A stretch of 50,300 nt of DNA from Actinobacillus vicugnae (lineage in GTDB: Bacteria; Pseudomonadota; Gammaproteobacteria; Enterobacterales; Pasteurellaceae). Position numbers and translations under genes: made by a program. The notes beneath the pieces are model-generated. The model ran no database searches. It was not told the origin of the DNA and saw only the letters and a list, made by a program, of their open reading frames with translations. The stretch is from positions 1 to 50,300 of the forward strand of contig NZ_CABFJY010000010.1 in assembly GCF_901687125.1 (NCBI RefSeq), read 5' to 3'. Of the stretch, positions 11,339-20,383 are shown one piece after another. The first letter of the stretch is position 1. The number at the start of each line of letters is the position of its first letter.

Positions 11339-11367
11339 TTGACTTTATAAAGTTTAATGCATAAAGT
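11339..11367 (+). promoter_or_regulatory. Candidate promoter of the first small secreted peptide gene
   Basis: TTGACT (11339-11344) and TAAAGT (11362-11367) are 17 bases apart. A start about seven bases later would place the leader hairpin 11374-11406 at the very 5' end of the message. Confidence 0.45.
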
Positions 11368-11373
11368 TCAAAT

Positions 11374-11406
11374 ATCAAGCAAACTATTGTCAATAGTCTG
11401 TTTGAT
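11374..11406 (+). promoter_or_regulatory. Leader hairpin or operator, copy 1
   Basis: ATCAAGCA (11374-11381) pairs with TGTTTGAT (11399-11406) through one G-U pair. The pairing continues inward through ACTATTG with CAATAGT. The same outer arms, ATCAAACA with TGTTTGAT, occur before the second peptide gene. It is either a structured 5' leader or a protein-binding palindrome next to the promoter. Confidence 0.5.
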
Positions 11407-11443
11407 GTTTTATCTATTTATATGAATTTATTAGGAGTTCATT

Positions 11444-11635
11444 ATGAAAAAATTAATTCTTGCAACCCTTGCAACTTTTACTTTACTTTCTGCAACGACA
11501 AGTGCTTTTGCGGCCAATTTCCCTGGTGCTTGCACCCGTGAATACGACCCAACACCTTACCTCACTAAAGATGGTAAAGTAATATATGCTCCAAACCCAT
11601 GTATTGCTGAATTATGGGCGATTCAAGGCAGATAA
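11444..11635 (+). CDS. Small secreted two-cysteine peptide, copy 1
   Basis: The 63-residue product starts with a clear signal peptide (MKKLILATLATFTLLSATTS, ending AFA) and is probably cut before Ala24. The mature peptide of about 40 residues has exactly two cysteines, Cys30 and Cys53, which could form one disulfide in the periplasm or outside the cell. The segment ACTREYDPTPYLTKDGKVIY, followed by APNPC, recalls a Kazal inhibitor core (CTxEYxPVCGxDGxTYxNxC) that has lost the inner cysteine. This is a resemblance, not an assignment. AGGAG precedes the ATG. A paralogue follows at 11904. The function is unknown. Confidence 0.8.
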   Translation: MKKLILATLATFTLLSATTSAFAANFPGACTREYDPTPYLTKDGKVIYAPNPCIAELWAIQGR

Positions 11636-11658
11636 TATTTTTAAATAGATAGTGATAT

Positions 11659-11699
11659 AAAGTGAGTTGAAGCTCTTACTAGAGTTCAGCTCACTTTTT
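11659..11699 (+). terminator. Terminator after peptide gene copy 1
   Basis: AAAGTGAGTTGAA-CTC (11659-11675, with one bulged G) pairs with GAGTTCAGCTCACTTT (11682-11697) and is followed by TTT. Copies 1 and 2 are therefore separate transcription units. Confidence 0.75.
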
Positions 11700-11779
11700 A
11701 TTTATAGTGCTGACATTCTAGAAAAATGTGTTCTTATTTCCAAAGAAAGCTGACAAGTTAAAATCTTTAAGAAACATTA

Positions 11780-11809
11780 TTGACACTCCAAATGGCTTCT
11801 GAGTAAAAT
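11780..11809 (+). promoter_or_regulatory. Candidate promoter of the second small secreted peptide gene
   Basis: A consensus TTGACA (11780-11785) is followed after 18 bases by TAAAAT (11804-11809). The predicted start falls at the leader palindrome 11816-11859, the same layout as for copy 1. Confidence 0.6.
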
Positions 11810-11815
11810 TCGGAC

Positions 11816-11859
11816 ATCAAACATTGCTTCTGATAATCATTGTCAGTTTTTTGTTTGAT
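11816..11859 (+). promoter_or_regulatory. Leader hairpin or operator, copy 2
   Basis: ATCAAACA (11816-11823) is the exact complement of TGTTTGAT (11852-11859). Inside it CTGA and TCAG can form an inner stem. The outer arms match copy 1 except for one A/G change that keeps base pairing. The interior differs, which favours a conserved outer stem. Confidence 0.5.
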
Positions 11860-11903
11860 ACTTTGATATTTTATTTTTTGATAAAACTTATTAGGAGTCA
11901 ATT

Positions 11904-12095
11904 ATGAAAAAATTAGTTCTTGCAACATTCGCAACTGTAACTTTATTTTCTGCAACAACTAACGCTTTCGCAGCGAACTTCCCTGGTGCTTGTACTCGTG
12001 AATATGATCCAACACCTTACATCACTAAAGAAGGTAACTTAGTTTACGCACCGAACCAATGTATTGCAGATTTATGGGCTGCTCAAGGCAAATAA
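11904..12095 (+). CDS. Small secreted two-cysteine peptide, copy 2
   Basis: This paralogue of the gene at 11444 also has 63 residues, with the same signal peptide plan (ending AFA) and the same cysteines at 30 and 53. Most differences in the mature part are conservative: Leu/Ile, Asp/Glu, Lys/Asn, Val/Leu, Ile/Val, Pro/Gln, Glu/Asp, Ile/Ala and Arg/Lys. The conserved NFPGACTREYDPTPY start and the YAPN-CIA-LWA-QG tail mark the functional core. The leader ends with the same TTATTAGGAGT ribosome binding site region. A tandem duplication kept in both copies implies selection. The function is unknown. Confidence 0.8.
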   Translation: MKKLVLATFATVTLFSATTNAFAANFPGACTREYDPTPYITKEGNLVYAPNQCIADLWAAQGK

Positions 12096-12106
12096 TCTGA
12101 ATTGAT

Positions 12107-12155
12107 AAACTGTACTTAGTTTCACTTTGAGCTCAGGTGATTCTAAGTGCAGTTT
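12107..12155. terminator. Terminator between peptide gene copy 2 and recQ
   Basis: AAACTGTACTTAG (12107-12119) pairs with CTAAGTGCAGTTT (12143-12155) with one G-U pair and is followed by TTATTT on the plus strand. It lies between convergent genes and ends the peptide gene transcript. Confidence 0.75.
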
Positions 12156-13964
12156 TTATTTATGGCTATTGCAATGCTCTCTAATTAAACTTAAAAATGC
12201 GCCACCAAAACGTTCTAACTTTCGTTCTCCCACACCATTAATATCCAACATTTCCACTTCCGTAAGCGGTAAAAATTCTGCCATTTCCTGCAATGTTGCA
12301 TCATTGAATACCACATAAGGTGGAATATTTTCTTTATCCGCAATTTGCTTACGAAGAAAACGTAAACGAGCAAATAAATCTTTATCGTAACGTACCGAAG
12401 CCTGCTTCTGTATATAAGCTGTGGCAGAGAAGGTCAAACGGGGCATCGCTAATTCAAGCTTTTGCTCAGAACGCAAAATTGGGCGTGCCTGTTCAGTAAG
12501 CTGTAGCGCCGAATGATTCACAATATTTTGCCGAATTAAGCCCAAATGAATCAGCTGGCGAATAATACTTAACCAATAATCTTGGCTCTGCTCTTTGCCG
12601 ATACCGTAAACTGTCAGTTGATCATGATTAAATTGGCGAATTTTCTGATTATTCATTCCACGCAATACTCCAATCACATGATGAGCACCAAAAGTTTGCC
12701 CTGTGCGATAAATTACTGACATTACTTTTTGTGCATCTAAGCTACCATCATATTTACGAGGTGGATCAAGACAAATATCGCAATTTTTGCATGGTTCTTG
12801 GCGTGATTCGCCAAAGTAATTGAGTAACACTAATCGACGACAAGTTTGTGATTCTGCAAAAGCACCTATTGCTTGTAATTTATGCTGTTTAATATCCCGC
12901 TGTTCACTTTCAGGCTCTTCTAATAGCACTTTTTGTAACCAAGCGTAATCGGCTGGATCGTAAAACAATAATGCTTCAGAAGGCAGATCATCTCGCCCCG
13001 CTCGCCCTGTTTCTTGATAGTAAGATTCAATACTACGAGGCAAATCAAAATGCACCACAAAACGCACATTTGATTTATTGATGCCCATACCAAACGCAAT
13101 GGTTGCTACCACCACCTGAATATTATCTCGCTGAAAAGCATTTTGTACCGTTTCACGCTGTTGCACCGACATACCCGCGTGATAGCCCATTACCGCAATT
13201 TTACGAGCGGCCAATTTTTCAGTGATTTCTTCCACTTTCTTACGACTATTGCAATAAACAATCCCACTTTTGCCCTGTTGTTTACTGATAAATTTAGCTA
13301 GCTGTTCCATTGGCTTAAATTTTTCTTGCACCGTATAACGGATATTTGGGCGATCAAAACTACCGAGGTAAGTATGTGGATTTCTTAAGCGCAAATGTTG
13401 CAAAATATCATGACGTGTCGTTGGGTCTGCAGTTGCAGTCAGCGCCATTAACGGCACATTCGGAAAAGTGTTACGCAAATTGCCCAGCAACGTATATTCT
13501 GGGCGGAAATCGTGTCCCCATTGTGAAACGCAATGCGCCTCATCAACCGCAATTAAGCTGATTTTGCATAATGAAATAAAGTGGAAGAACCCTTGTGTCA
13601 TCACTTTTTCTGGCGAAAGATAAAGCAATTTTAACTGCCCAGAAATCGCCTTTTGTTCAACGCATTGTTGCTCTTCAAGCGTTTGAGTAGAATTTAAAAA
13701 GCCAGCTTCAATCCCATTGGTAATAAGTTGATCAACCTGATCTTTCATCAATGAAATTAGCGGAGAAATGACCAACGTGATGCCATCAAGGCATAGCGCA
13801 GGCACTTGGTAACAGAGCGACTTACCGCCACCTGTGGTCATAATCACAAGACAATCTTTTCCTGCCAATACCGAATCGATTACCTCTTGCTGTCCGTGAC
13901 GAAACGCTTGATAACCGAAAACGTTATTTAACACCTCTTTGGCAGTGGTTCGAGAAAGTTGCAT
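12156..13964 (-). CDS. recQ: ATP-dependent DNA helicase RecQ
   Basis: RecQ is a 3'-5' DNA helicase acting in recombination repair and replication restart. The 602-residue protein has the full domain order. The Walker A motif TTGGGKS is at 43-49 and DEAH at 141-144, followed by the aromatic loop [10 protein letters not shown]. Helicase motifs IV-VI include QETGRAGRD. The zinc-binding cysteines (CRR...CKNCDIC) are near 370-400, followed by the RQC winged helix. An HRDC domain ([24 protein letters not shown]) lies at the C-terminus. The gene is convergent with the small peptide genes and stands alone. Confidence 0.97.
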   Translation of the reverse strand: MQLSRTTAKEVLNNVFGYQAFRHGQQEVIDSVLAGKDCLVIMTTGGGKSLCYQVPALCLDGITLVISPLISLMKDQVDQLITNGIEAGFLNSTQTLEEQQCVEQKAISGQLKLLYLSPEKVMTQGFFHFISLCKISLIAVDEAHCVSQWGHDFRPEYTLLGNLRNTFPNVPLMALTATADPTTRHDILQHLRLRNPHTYLGSFDRPNIRYTVQEKFKPMEQLAKFISKQQGKSGIVYCNSRKKVEEITEKLAARKIAVMGYHAGMSVQQRETVQNAFQRDNIQVVVATIAFGMGINKSNVRFVVHFDLPRSIESYYQETGRAGRDDLPSEALLFYDPADYAWLQKVLLEEPESEQRDIKQHKLQAIGAFAESQTCRRLVLLNYFGESRQEPCKNCDICLDPPRKYDGSLDAQKVMSVIYRTGQTFGAHHVIGVLRGMNNQKIRQFNHDQLTVYGIGKEQSQDYWLSIIRQLIHLGLIRQNIVNHSALQLTEQARPILRSEQKLELAMPRLTFSATAYIQKQASVRYDKDLFARLRFLRKQIADKENIPPYVVFNDATLQEMAEFLPLTEVEMLDINGVGERKLERFGGAFLSLIREHCNSHK

Positions 13965-14001
13965 TATGATTCCAATAAGATAAGCTCAAAAGAAAAGGAT
14001 C

Positions 14002-14160
14002 AAGCGGTCAAATTTGCGAAATTTTTCGACATTATGTAGCAAATGCACAAAAGTGCGAATTTGTCTCAATGATGTAGAAGCAAATCCTGTGCCCGCCCCT
14101 ACAAAAAATGCTTGTGTAACTGCTACATAATACCTAAATTTTTTGCAAAAACGACCGCTT
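14002..14160. repeat. Palindromic intergenic element (MITE/REP-like) with 39-base inverted ends
   Basis: Bases 14002-14040 and the complement of 14122-14160 agree at 30 of 39 positions. Both begin AAGCGGTC (USS core) and both end TTATGTAGC. The interior holds CCTGTGCCCGCCCCTAC, a GC-rich word unlike its surroundings. Its complement (GTAGGGGCGGGCACAGG) looks like the core of known bacterial intergenic repeats. The element fills the gap between recQ and cyaY and has no coding capacity. A mobile miniature element is an inference. Confidence 0.5.
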
Positions 14161-14165
14161 ATAAC

Positions 14166-14471
14166 TTAGAAACTGATTTGTTCACCGTGACGTGCAAATG
14201 CTTCTTCAAGGTGTGTCCAAAAAGAGCGACCTTCTGCCGTTACCCATTCCCCATCGCGGAACGCAAAATGAAAACCACCCAATTTGCTTGCTAACCAAAG
14301 CTCTAACATAGCTTCTTGTTTGTTGATGATAATTTGAGATTCATCATCAAAAGTTAAAGTACATACTGCGCCTTGAATTTCTGTATCGACACTTAAACCT
14401 TCATCATCAATTTTTTCTTCGATTTGTTGCCATACTTGTTCAATTTTTTGGTGAAATTCCGCTACATTCAT
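14166..14471 (-). CDS. cyaY: Frataxin-like iron-sulfur cluster assembly protein CyaY
   Basis: CyaY binds iron and modulates the IscS cysteine desulfurase during iron-sulfur cluster assembly. The 101-residue protein matches the bacterial frataxin fold. It has an acidic N-terminal helix (EFHQKIEQVWQQIEEKIDDE), a beta sheet with TLTFDDESQIIINKQEAMLELWLASK, and the C-terminal helix FWTHLEEAFARHG. GGGAG precedes the ATG. The gene is monocistronic. Its upstream gap separates it from the AT-rich glycosyltransferase gene. Confidence 0.93.
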   Translation of the reverse strand: MNVAEFHQKIEQVWQQIEEKIDDEGLSVDTEIQGAVCTLTFDDESQIIINKQEAMLELWLASKLGGFHFAFRDGEWVTAEGRSFWTHLEEAFARHGEQISF

Positions 14472-14737
14472 TTAATGCTCCCAATAATTTATAAAAATAT
14501 TTTATTTAAATTCAAGTTCTCTATCAAATAGTCGTTTATTTAATTAATAAAATGGGCTAATTATTTCTCTACAATAATTTAGATAGAAAAGGTACGTTAA
14601 GTATTCTCTTATTAGCTAATTCACTATTAAAGCTGGCATAATGTTATGCCTTTGCACTGTGCATGCAATCCTTATAGCCTTAGAGTAATAACAATTTTTT
14701 GCTTCATCAAACAGTTATTTTATTACCCGATTAAAAC
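14472..14737. other. AT-rich intergenic stretch between cyaY and the GT25 gene
   Basis: I see no gene here. It holds a palindrome GGCATAA-TG-TTATGCC at 14635-14650 that may end the glycosyltransferase transcript, and it should hold the cyaY promoter. The base composition is as AT-rich as the adjacent glycosyltransferase gene. Confidence 0.4.
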
Positions 14738-15517
14738 TTACTTGAAATAAATCTTCTTATATTTAAGTTGTAAAAAAGGCCTTTTCAGTTCTCTAATGAT
14801 TTTCTTGAAAAAAGTAAGCTTTTCTTTTTTTACGACATTTAAGCATCGAATATCTCTTTCATATTTTAAGGCACTAATAAAACTAACATTTTTATTTAAA
14901 ACAAAATCCTGAATACAGATAGCAGGATTCATTTGTAAAACATGATAATCCTCATTATCCAACAGAATTTCAAAAATAAAATCATCAATTGGCATCAATA
15001 AATGATAATCTCTAAGTTTATCTAAAATATAATCAATTCCTTTCTTAGAAACAATATAACCAGCCAATCCAACGTGCTTAGATTTCAACCTGTAAAACCT
15101 TCTACCCATATAAATTAAACTTGGAAAAATCGACATATTTACACGATGAGAAAATTTTTCTATCTTTAATACATCTACATTCTTAGGTAAGTAATTTACA
15201 TTTAGTAAGTTTTGAGCATTCTTGCCCAAATAAATATCATCTTCAAAAATTACAATATAATCTAGGCTCTTAGCTTGAGCCAAACGCCATAAAGCAATAT
15301 GACTTAATGCACAGGCAATTTCACCTTTCGTTAATGGGCTATTAAAAATATCAAGCCCAAATTCTTTTGCTTTTTCTTCCATTAAATCAGGCGTAATCGC
15401 ATCAAAAAATTCAAAAGGAATATTTTGTTTGCCAAATTCTGAAATAATATGTTTTCGACGTTGAATATTATTTTTTACGCTAATAACATAATTATGTTGC
15501 GCTGTGCCATACTGCAT
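14738..15517 (-). CDS. Family 25 glycosyltransferase, lipooligosaccharide biosynthesis
   Basis: The 259-residue protein belongs to the GT25 (Lex1/Lic2A/LgtB-like) family, which adds sugars such as galactose to lipooligosaccharide from UDP-sugars in the cytoplasm. Diagnostic segments are the N-terminal HNYVISVKNNIQRRKHI, GEIACALSHIALWRLA near residue 65, and IVIFEDDIYLG near residue 88 with the acidic metal-binding EDD. AAAGGAG precedes the ATG. The gene is more AT-rich than its housekeeping neighbours, consistent with horizontal transfer. No simple-sequence repeat is seen in the 5' end, so there is no sign of slipped-strand phase variation. The acceptor sugar cannot be told. Confidence 0.88.
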   Translation of the reverse strand: MQYGTAQHNYVISVKNNIQRRKHIISEFGKQNIPFEFFDAITPDLMEEKAKEFGLDIFNSPLTKGEIACALSHIALWRLAQAKSLDYIVIFEDDIYLGKNAQNLLNVNYLPKNVDVLKIEKFSHRVNMSIFPSLIYMGRRFYRLKSKHVGLAGYIVSKKGIDYILDKLRDYHLLMPIDDFIFEILLDNEDYHVLQMNPAICIQDFVLNKNVSFISALKYERDIRCLNVVKKEKLTFFKKIIRELKRPFLQLKYKKIYFK

Positions 15518-15563
15518 TATTTTCTCCTTTAAAGATAAAATGAACAGTTATTAATAATTATAC

Positions 15564-16592
15564 TTAAATGCTAGGTAGCTCTGTCATCGCCCAACGAGGT
15601 TTTACACTTACACTTAAATCGGTGGTTTCACCATTTTTTAAGCGTAAGAAGCCCGTATAAGCGATCATTGCACCATTATCGGTACAAAATTGTGGGCGAG
15701 GGTAATATACCTCTCCTTTTAGATTTTTCATCATTTCAGCTAAATCTGCGCGTAATTGTTTATTCGCACTCACACCACCCGCCATCACAAGACGCTTGTA
15801 GCCTGTTTGCTGTAACGCACGTTTACATTTGATGATAATCGTATCTACTACGGCTTGTTGGAAAGCGTGCGCAATATCGCAACGAGTTTGTTCATCTAGC
15901 TCTCCAGCCTCATTTAGATTGGCTTTGATGGTATTAGCAGCAAAGGTTTTAAGCCCAGAAAAGCTAAAATCTAATCCAGGTCTATCCGTCATTGGACGCG
16001 GAAAAACAAAACGATTTGGCGAGCCTTGTTCAGCAAGTTTTGAAACTGCTACACCAGCAGGATAATCTAAACCGAGCAATTTACCTGTTTTATCAAAGGC
16101 TTCGCCTGCTGCATCGTCAATCGACTCACCTAAAATTTCATATTGCCCTACACCATCAACTTTTACCAATTGGGTATGACCGCCTGAAATTAATAGTGCC
16201 ACAAACGGAAATTCTGGCGGGTTATCTTCTAACATTGGTGCAAGCAAATGACCTTCCATATGGTGAACACCAAGCGCTGGTACATTCCAAGCATAAGCTA
16301 ATGAACGTGCAATAGTTGAACCAACCAATAATGCACCAACCAAGCCAGGACCTGCGGTATAAGCCACACCATCAATATCACTTGCAGTTAAATTTGCTTC
16401 TTTTAACGCTTGTTGAATTAATGGCAAGGTTTTACGAATATGATCCCGTGAAGCAAGTTCTGGCACAACACCACCATAGTCGGCGTGCATTTCAATTTGG
16501 CTATAAAGTTGGTTTGCCACCAAACCTTTATGTTCATCATAAATTGCTACTCCTGTTTCATCACAGGAAGTTTCAATACCTAAAATTCGCAT
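15564..16592 (-). CDS. tsaD: tRNA N6-threonylcarbamoyladenosine transferase TsaD
   Basis: TsaD transfers the threonylcarbamoyl group to A37 of ANN-decoding tRNAs, working with TsaB, TsaC and TsaE (tsaE is at 31242). The 342-residue protein starts [19 protein letters not shown]. It has the metal-binding HHMEGH with His111 and His115, SGGHTQL, the phosphate loop segment [13 protein letters not shown], and a late metal-binding Asp in [12 protein letters not shown]. The length equals that of other bacterial TsaD (Gcp) proteins. The gene is essential in most bacteria. Confidence 0.97.
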   Translation of the reverse strand: MRILGIETSCDETGVAIYDEHKGLVANQLYSQIEMHADYGGVVPELASRDHIRKTLPLIQQALKEANLTASDIDGVAYTAGPGLVGALLVGSTIARSLAYAWNVPALGVHHMEGHLLAPMLEDNPPEFPFVALLISGGHTQLVKVDGVGQYEILGESIDDAAGEAFDKTGKLLGLDYPAGVAVSKLAEQGSPNRFVFPRPMTDRPGLDFSFSGLKTFAANTIKANLNEAGELDEQTRCDIAHAFQQAVVDTIIIKCKRALQQTGYKRLVMAGGVSANKQLRADLAEMMKNLKGEVYYPRPQFCTDNGAMIAYTGFLRLKNGETTDLSVSVKPRWAMTELPSI

Positions 16593-16683
16593 ATTTTCGT
16601 CTTATTTATTAAATGGGAAAGGGGCATTATTCAAAAATAACGCCCCTAGAATAGCAAAACTTTGATAAAAATCGACCGCTTGT

Positions 16684-17466
16684 TTAGAACTGTTCGCTAT
16701 ATTCAGGCTTAGCGATTTCAGGGAAGTTTCTATCTTTATTTGCTTCAATTAATCCAGCCACTTTTTCTGCTGAATCTTTAATGCCCATTTGTTCGTAGGC
16801 TTTTTGCATATAAGGCAAAGCTTCATAAGTTGATTTACTTTCTGGATAGAAACGTAACATTTCTTCTACACGGTTTACTACTGCAACATAAGCTTCACGA
16901 TCGTCGTAGAACTTAACGATAGCTAATTCATGTTCTGCCATACGATTAACTAAATAGCCCATCCAATTTCTTGAATCTTGTGCATATTTACTTTGCGGAT
17001 AGTGTTGAGTGATCGTTTGGAAGCTACCATAAGCATTGCGTACACTATCTAACGCACGAGATGAACGATTAATACCAAAGAAATCTTGAATAAAGTTATC
17101 TCCTAAACGAGCATTACTTAAACCCGCTAAATAATAAACATAATCCATGCTTGCACTATTTGGATAAGCACGCACAAAACGCTCAGCAGCATCTAAGGCC
17201 TTGTAATACTCACCCACTTTGTAATTTGCATAAATTAAGCTAAGTTGAGTTTGTTCACCAAAAGCACTTTGCTGACCGCCTTTAGTTCCAACCGCATCTA
17301 AATAGCGAATCGCTGAGTTATAATCGCCATCTTGTAAATAGGTTTGTCCTTTAGTGTAGAGATCTTGTGCGGATGATTCTTCTAATTCTTTATTCGCACT
17401 ATTAGAACAACCTACTACTAAAAGCCCCGCTAACACCAGCGAAGCAAGAGATGTGAATTTACGCAT
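16684..17466 (-). CDS. bamD: Outer membrane assembly lipoprotein BamD
   Basis: BamD is an essential lipoprotein of the BAM complex, which folds beta-barrel proteins into the outer membrane. The 260-residue protein has a lipoprotein signal with lipobox LVVGC, Cys20 being the lipidated residue. Tetratricopeptide-like repeats follow ([41 protein letters not shown]). The start at 17466 is chosen because [14 protein letters not shown] opens the signal peptide. The longer frame would bury it behind 24 residues. The gene is divergent from rluD, the same pairing as in E. coli. Confidence 0.95.
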   Translation of the reverse strand: MRKFTSLASLVLAGLLVVGCSNSANKELEESSAQDLYTKGQTYLQDGDYNSAIRYLDAVGTKGGQQSAFGEQTQLSLIYANYKVGEYYKALDAAERFVRAYPNSASMDYVYYLAGLSNARLGDNFIQDFFGINRSSRALDSVRNAYGSFQTITQHYPQSKYAQDSRNWMGYLVNRMAEHELAIVKFYDDREAYVAVVNRVEEMLRFYPESKSTYEALPYMQKAYEQMGIKDSAEKVAGLIEANKDRNFPEIAKPEYSEQF

Positions 17467-17618
17467 AATGATTTTACCTATAAAAAAGTGTCTATGAGCC
17501 AAAGTTAATGTACAATGGTCGAGTTTGACCAATGGCACTTTGCTAAGTTCATACCAATTGCCCTATTTTATAGAACCTATTCAAATAAGCAACAGACAAA
17601 TTTTGGAATTTATCTTTA

Positions 17619-18596
17619 ATGACTCAACAAATGATATTAACCGCTGAAGTTTCGGCGGATTTACTCGGTGCTCGCTTAGACCAAGCGCTAGCACAGCTCT
17701 TTCCTGACTATTCTCGTTCACGCTTGAAAGTATGGATCGAAAACGATTTAGTAAAAGTAAACGGTGAAATAGTAAACAAAGCTCGTGAGAAAGTTTTTGG
17801 CGGAGAACAGATTGAAGTTCTAGCGGAAATAGAAGAAGAAGTACGTTTTGAACCACAAGATATTCCGCTAAATATTGTTTATGAAGATGACGATATTTTA
17901 GTCATCAATAAACCGAAAGATTTAGTTGTGCACCCTGGCGCTGGTAATCCTGATGGCACGGTACTGAATGCGCTATTGCATTATTACCCACCAATTGCGG
18001 AAGTGCCTCGTGCAGGTATTGTGCATCGTCTGGATAAAGACACCACAGGTTTAATGGTGGTGGCGAAAAATATTCCAGCACAAACACATTTAGTAACCGC
18101 TCTGCAAAAACGCCAAATCACACGTGAATATGAAGCGGTTGCAAGTGGCATAATGACACAAGGCGGTAAAGTAGATGAGCCAATGTCTCGCCACCCGACC
18201 AAACGTACTGCAATGGCTGTGCATCCAATGGGTAAACCCGCGGTAACCCATTACCGTATTATGGAGCGTTTCCGCAACTATACACGCCTACGCTTACGCT
18301 TAGAAACAGGAAGGACCCACCAAATTCGTGTACATATGGCGCATATCGCCCATCCATTATTGGGTGATCAGCTATACGGTGGTCGTCCGCGTCCACCCAA
18401 AGGCGCAAGCGAAGAATTTTTAGCAGTATTGCGAGGCTTCCAACGTCAAGCGCTACACGCAACGATGCTGCGTTTAGAACATCCAATTACGGGCGAATTA
18501 ATGGAGTGGCATGCACCATTACCTGATGACTTTGTGGCGTTGATTGAGGCGCTCAAAGCAGATTATCAATTATACAAAGATGATTTAGATTACTAA
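17619..18596 (+). CDS. rluD: 23S rRNA pseudouridine synthase RluD
   Basis: RluD makes pseudouridines at 1911, 1915 and 1917 in helix 69 of 23S rRNA. The 325-residue protein has an N-terminal S4 RNA-binding domain (LDQALAQLFPDYSRSRLKVWI) and the RluA-family catalytic domain with HRLDKDTTG, Asp139 being the catalytic residue. GRTHQIRVHMAHIAHPLLGD follows. Position beside bamD and the full-length match favour RluD over RluA or RluC. A strong bidirectional terminator follows. Confidence 0.94.
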   Translation: MTQQMILTAEVSADLLGARLDQALAQLFPDYSRSRLKVWIENDLVKVNGEIVNKAREKVFGGEQIEVLAEIEEEVRFEPQDIPLNIVYEDDDILVINKPKDLVVHPGAGNPDGTVLNALLHYYPPIAEVPRAGIVHRLDKDTTGLMVVAKNIPAQTHLVTALQKRQITREYEAVASGIMTQGGKVDEPMSRHPTKRTAMAVHPMGKPAVTHYRIMERFRNYTRLRLRLETGRTHQIRVHMAHIAHPLLGDQLYGGRPRPPKGASEEFLAVLRGFQRQALHATMLRLEHPITGELMEWHAPLPDDFVALIEALKADYQLYKDDLDY

Positions 18597-18600
18597 AAAG

Positions 18601-18634
18601 AAAGGCGCTCTGACATTCACCGAGCGCCTTTTCC
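18601..18634. terminator. Bidirectional terminator between rluD and the YwiC-like gene
   Basis: AAAGGCGCTC (18601-18610) pairs with GAGCGCCTTT (18622-18631) around an 11-base loop. T-rich runs follow on both strands (TTCCTTT one way, CTTTTT the other), fitting its place between convergent genes. Confidence 0.88.
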
Positions 18635-18635
18635 T

Positions 18636-19346
18636 TTAGGCTAAAATTAAGCAAATAAAAAAAATCAAAACCACAGGAAATTCAAACATTCCAACTTGTT
18701 TTACATTCCAACCAAAACTTGGCACAACAATCGCTCGTGCAAGTGCAATCAAATAACTTGTAAATAACCATAGGTTTCCACTCAATATATAAATCAGCGC
18801 AAACAACAAATGAAAAGTGATACTTAGCTCCATATAAACAGGATTTTTTCGTTCCCGCACCATACTTTTTACATATAGTGTTGCAACGATAAAAAAGAGC
18901 GTTGGGTGAATTAATATCGCCCAATTAAATTGCTCGTGTACTAAATAAAAGCTCGCCATACCAATCACACCAAAGGTTAAATAGCCCGCCACATCATTAA
19001 TAAAATTACGTTCATCTTTTCGTTTTGCATAGTAAATTTGAATCACGACAAGCGGTAAAATTAGCCCTAAAAATTGCAAGATTTGCGGTTGGCGCCACAA
19101 AATCGGCATGGCGCAAATCAAACTTAACAGCGCATAAATTAATGCCCATTTTTTATTGCGGCTGGTTGGTTTTTTACTAAATAACGAAAGAAATGGGTAA
19201 GAAAAGAGGTAAAGAAATAGCCAAGTAAAACCAAGTGAGAGATGCGCCAGTGTAGGAGTTGCCGCAAACATTCCATATAAAAAAGGAATAAATGCCATTG
19301 CTAATGCACCGTGCTGATTAGAAATAACAGGCTTATCATTAAACAT
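18636..19346 (-). CDS. YwiC-like family integral membrane protein
   Basis: The 236-residue protein has about seven to eight hydrophobic segments. Its N-terminal signature SNQHGALAMAFIPFLYG matches the (K/N)QHGAWAM start of the YwiC-like family, and KRKDERNFINDVAGYL near residue 110 is a conserved cytosolic loop. The biochemical function of the family is not known to me. The gene lies 62 bases downstream of pfkA, but a strong terminator separates them. The loss of this gene would be easy to miss, as there is no operon context. Confidence 0.72.
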   Translation of the reverse strand: MFNDKPVISNQHGALAMAFIPFLYGMFAATPTLAHLSLGFTWLFLYLFSYPFLSLFSKKPTSRNKKWALIYALLSLICAMPILWRQPQILQFLGLILPLVVIQIYYAKRKDERNFINDVAGYLTFGVIGMASFYLVHEQFNWAILIHPTLFFIVATLYVKSMVRERKNPVYMELSITFHLLFALIYILSGNLWLFTSYLIALARAIVVPSFGWNVKQVGMFEFPVVLIFFICLILA

Positions 19347-19367
19347 AAATTATCCTTATATAAACAA

Positions 19368-19393
19368 AAAGGCGACTTAATTAAGTCGCCTTT
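19368..19393 (-). terminator. Terminator of pfkA
   Basis: A perfect 26-base palindrome has AAAGGCGACTT as its left arm and an AATT centre. On the minus strand it runs into TTTTTGTTT. It lies 16 bases after the pfkA stop. Confidence 0.88.
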
Positions 19394-19408
19394 CGATTTT
19401 AAGAAAAA

Positions 19409-20383
19409 TTAGAATAATTTTCTAGCTGCATCGAACAATTCTTCTTTGAATGGACGACGCATATTATTAATTGCATCAATAATGTCGTGGTGTACCAATT
19501 TCTCATTTTGAATACCCACACAACGACCACCGTAGCCTTGTAATAATAAATCTACCGCATATACGCCCATACGTGAAGCTAAAATACGGTCGAATGGGCA
19601 AGGCGCACCACCACGTTGAATGTGACCTAATACTGTTGCACGCGTTTCATGGCCGAAGCGACCTTCGATCTCTTTTGCTAATTGGTGAACGTCCGTCATT
19701 AATTCAGTAATTGCGATAATTGCGTGACGTTTACCTTTTTTGAAGCCTTCATCGATATTACGCATTAATGATTCTTTATCTAAACCTTTCTCTGGCACGA
19801 TAATATATTCACAACCACTTGCAAGCGCTGCACTGATAGTTAAATCACCACAGTGACGTCCCATAATTTCAACAATTGAAATACGTTGGTGTGAAGTAGA
19901 AGTATCACGTAAACGGTCGATTGCTTCTACTGCAGTTTCTAATGCTGTTTGGTAACCAATAGTATAGTCTGTACCTACGATATCATTATCAATTGTGCCT
20001 GGTAAACCGATACAAGGGTAACCAAACTCTTCGGTTAAAAGTTTCGCCCCCATATAAGAGCCGTCACCACCGATGACCACTAATGCATCAATTTCATATT
20101 TTTTTAGGGTTTCTACTGCTTTTCTACGCACTTCAGGATCTTTAAATTGCGGGAAGCGTGCAGAACCTAGAAACGTGCCACCACGGTTAATTGTTTCTGA
20201 CACTGAACGGCGGTTAAGCTGGATAACTTTATCATTATATAAGCCATAATAACCGTCTTGGATACCATATACTTCTAAACCTTCATTGAGTGCAGCACGA
20301 ACCACACCACGAATCGCAGCATTCATACCTGGTGCATCACCACCACTTGTTAGAATCGCAATTTTTTTGATTTGTTTAGTCAT
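19409..20383 (-). CDS. pfkA: 6-phosphofructokinase (PfkA)
   Basis: PfkA phosphorylates fructose 6-phosphate with ATP, the committed step of glycolysis. The 324-residue protein shows [17 protein letters not shown] at the N-terminus. It also has [11 protein letters not shown] for ATP binding near 103, and GTIDND (129-134) with the catalytic Asp132. EIMGRHCGD and GHIQRGG bind substrate and effector. The start has AAGGTG eight bases upstream. The protein matches the E. coli PfkA type (320 residues), which is allosterically activated by ADP and inhibited by phosphoenolpyruvate. Confidence 0.97.
   Translation of the reverse strand: MTKQIKKIAILTSGGDAPGMNAAIRGVVRAALNEGLEVYGIQDGYYGLYNDKVIQLNRRSVSETINRGGTFLGSARFPQFKDPEVRRKAVETLKKYEIDALVVIGGDGSYMGAKLLTEEFGYPCIGLPGTIDNDIVGTDYTIGYQTALETAVEAIDRLRDTSTSHQRISIVEIMGRHCGDLTISAALASGCEYIIVPEKGLDKESLMRNIDEGFKKGKRHAIIAITELMTDVHQLAKEIEGRFGHETRATVLGHIQRGGAPCPFDRILASRMGVYAVDLLLQGYGGRCVGIQNEKLVHHDIIDAINNMRRPFKEELFDAARKLF

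Noticed and set aside
14738-15517. Phase-variable repeat tract in the GT25 gene
   Set aside because: Homologues in Haemophilus often carry tetranucleotide repeats, but no such tract is seen in this gene or its upstream region.
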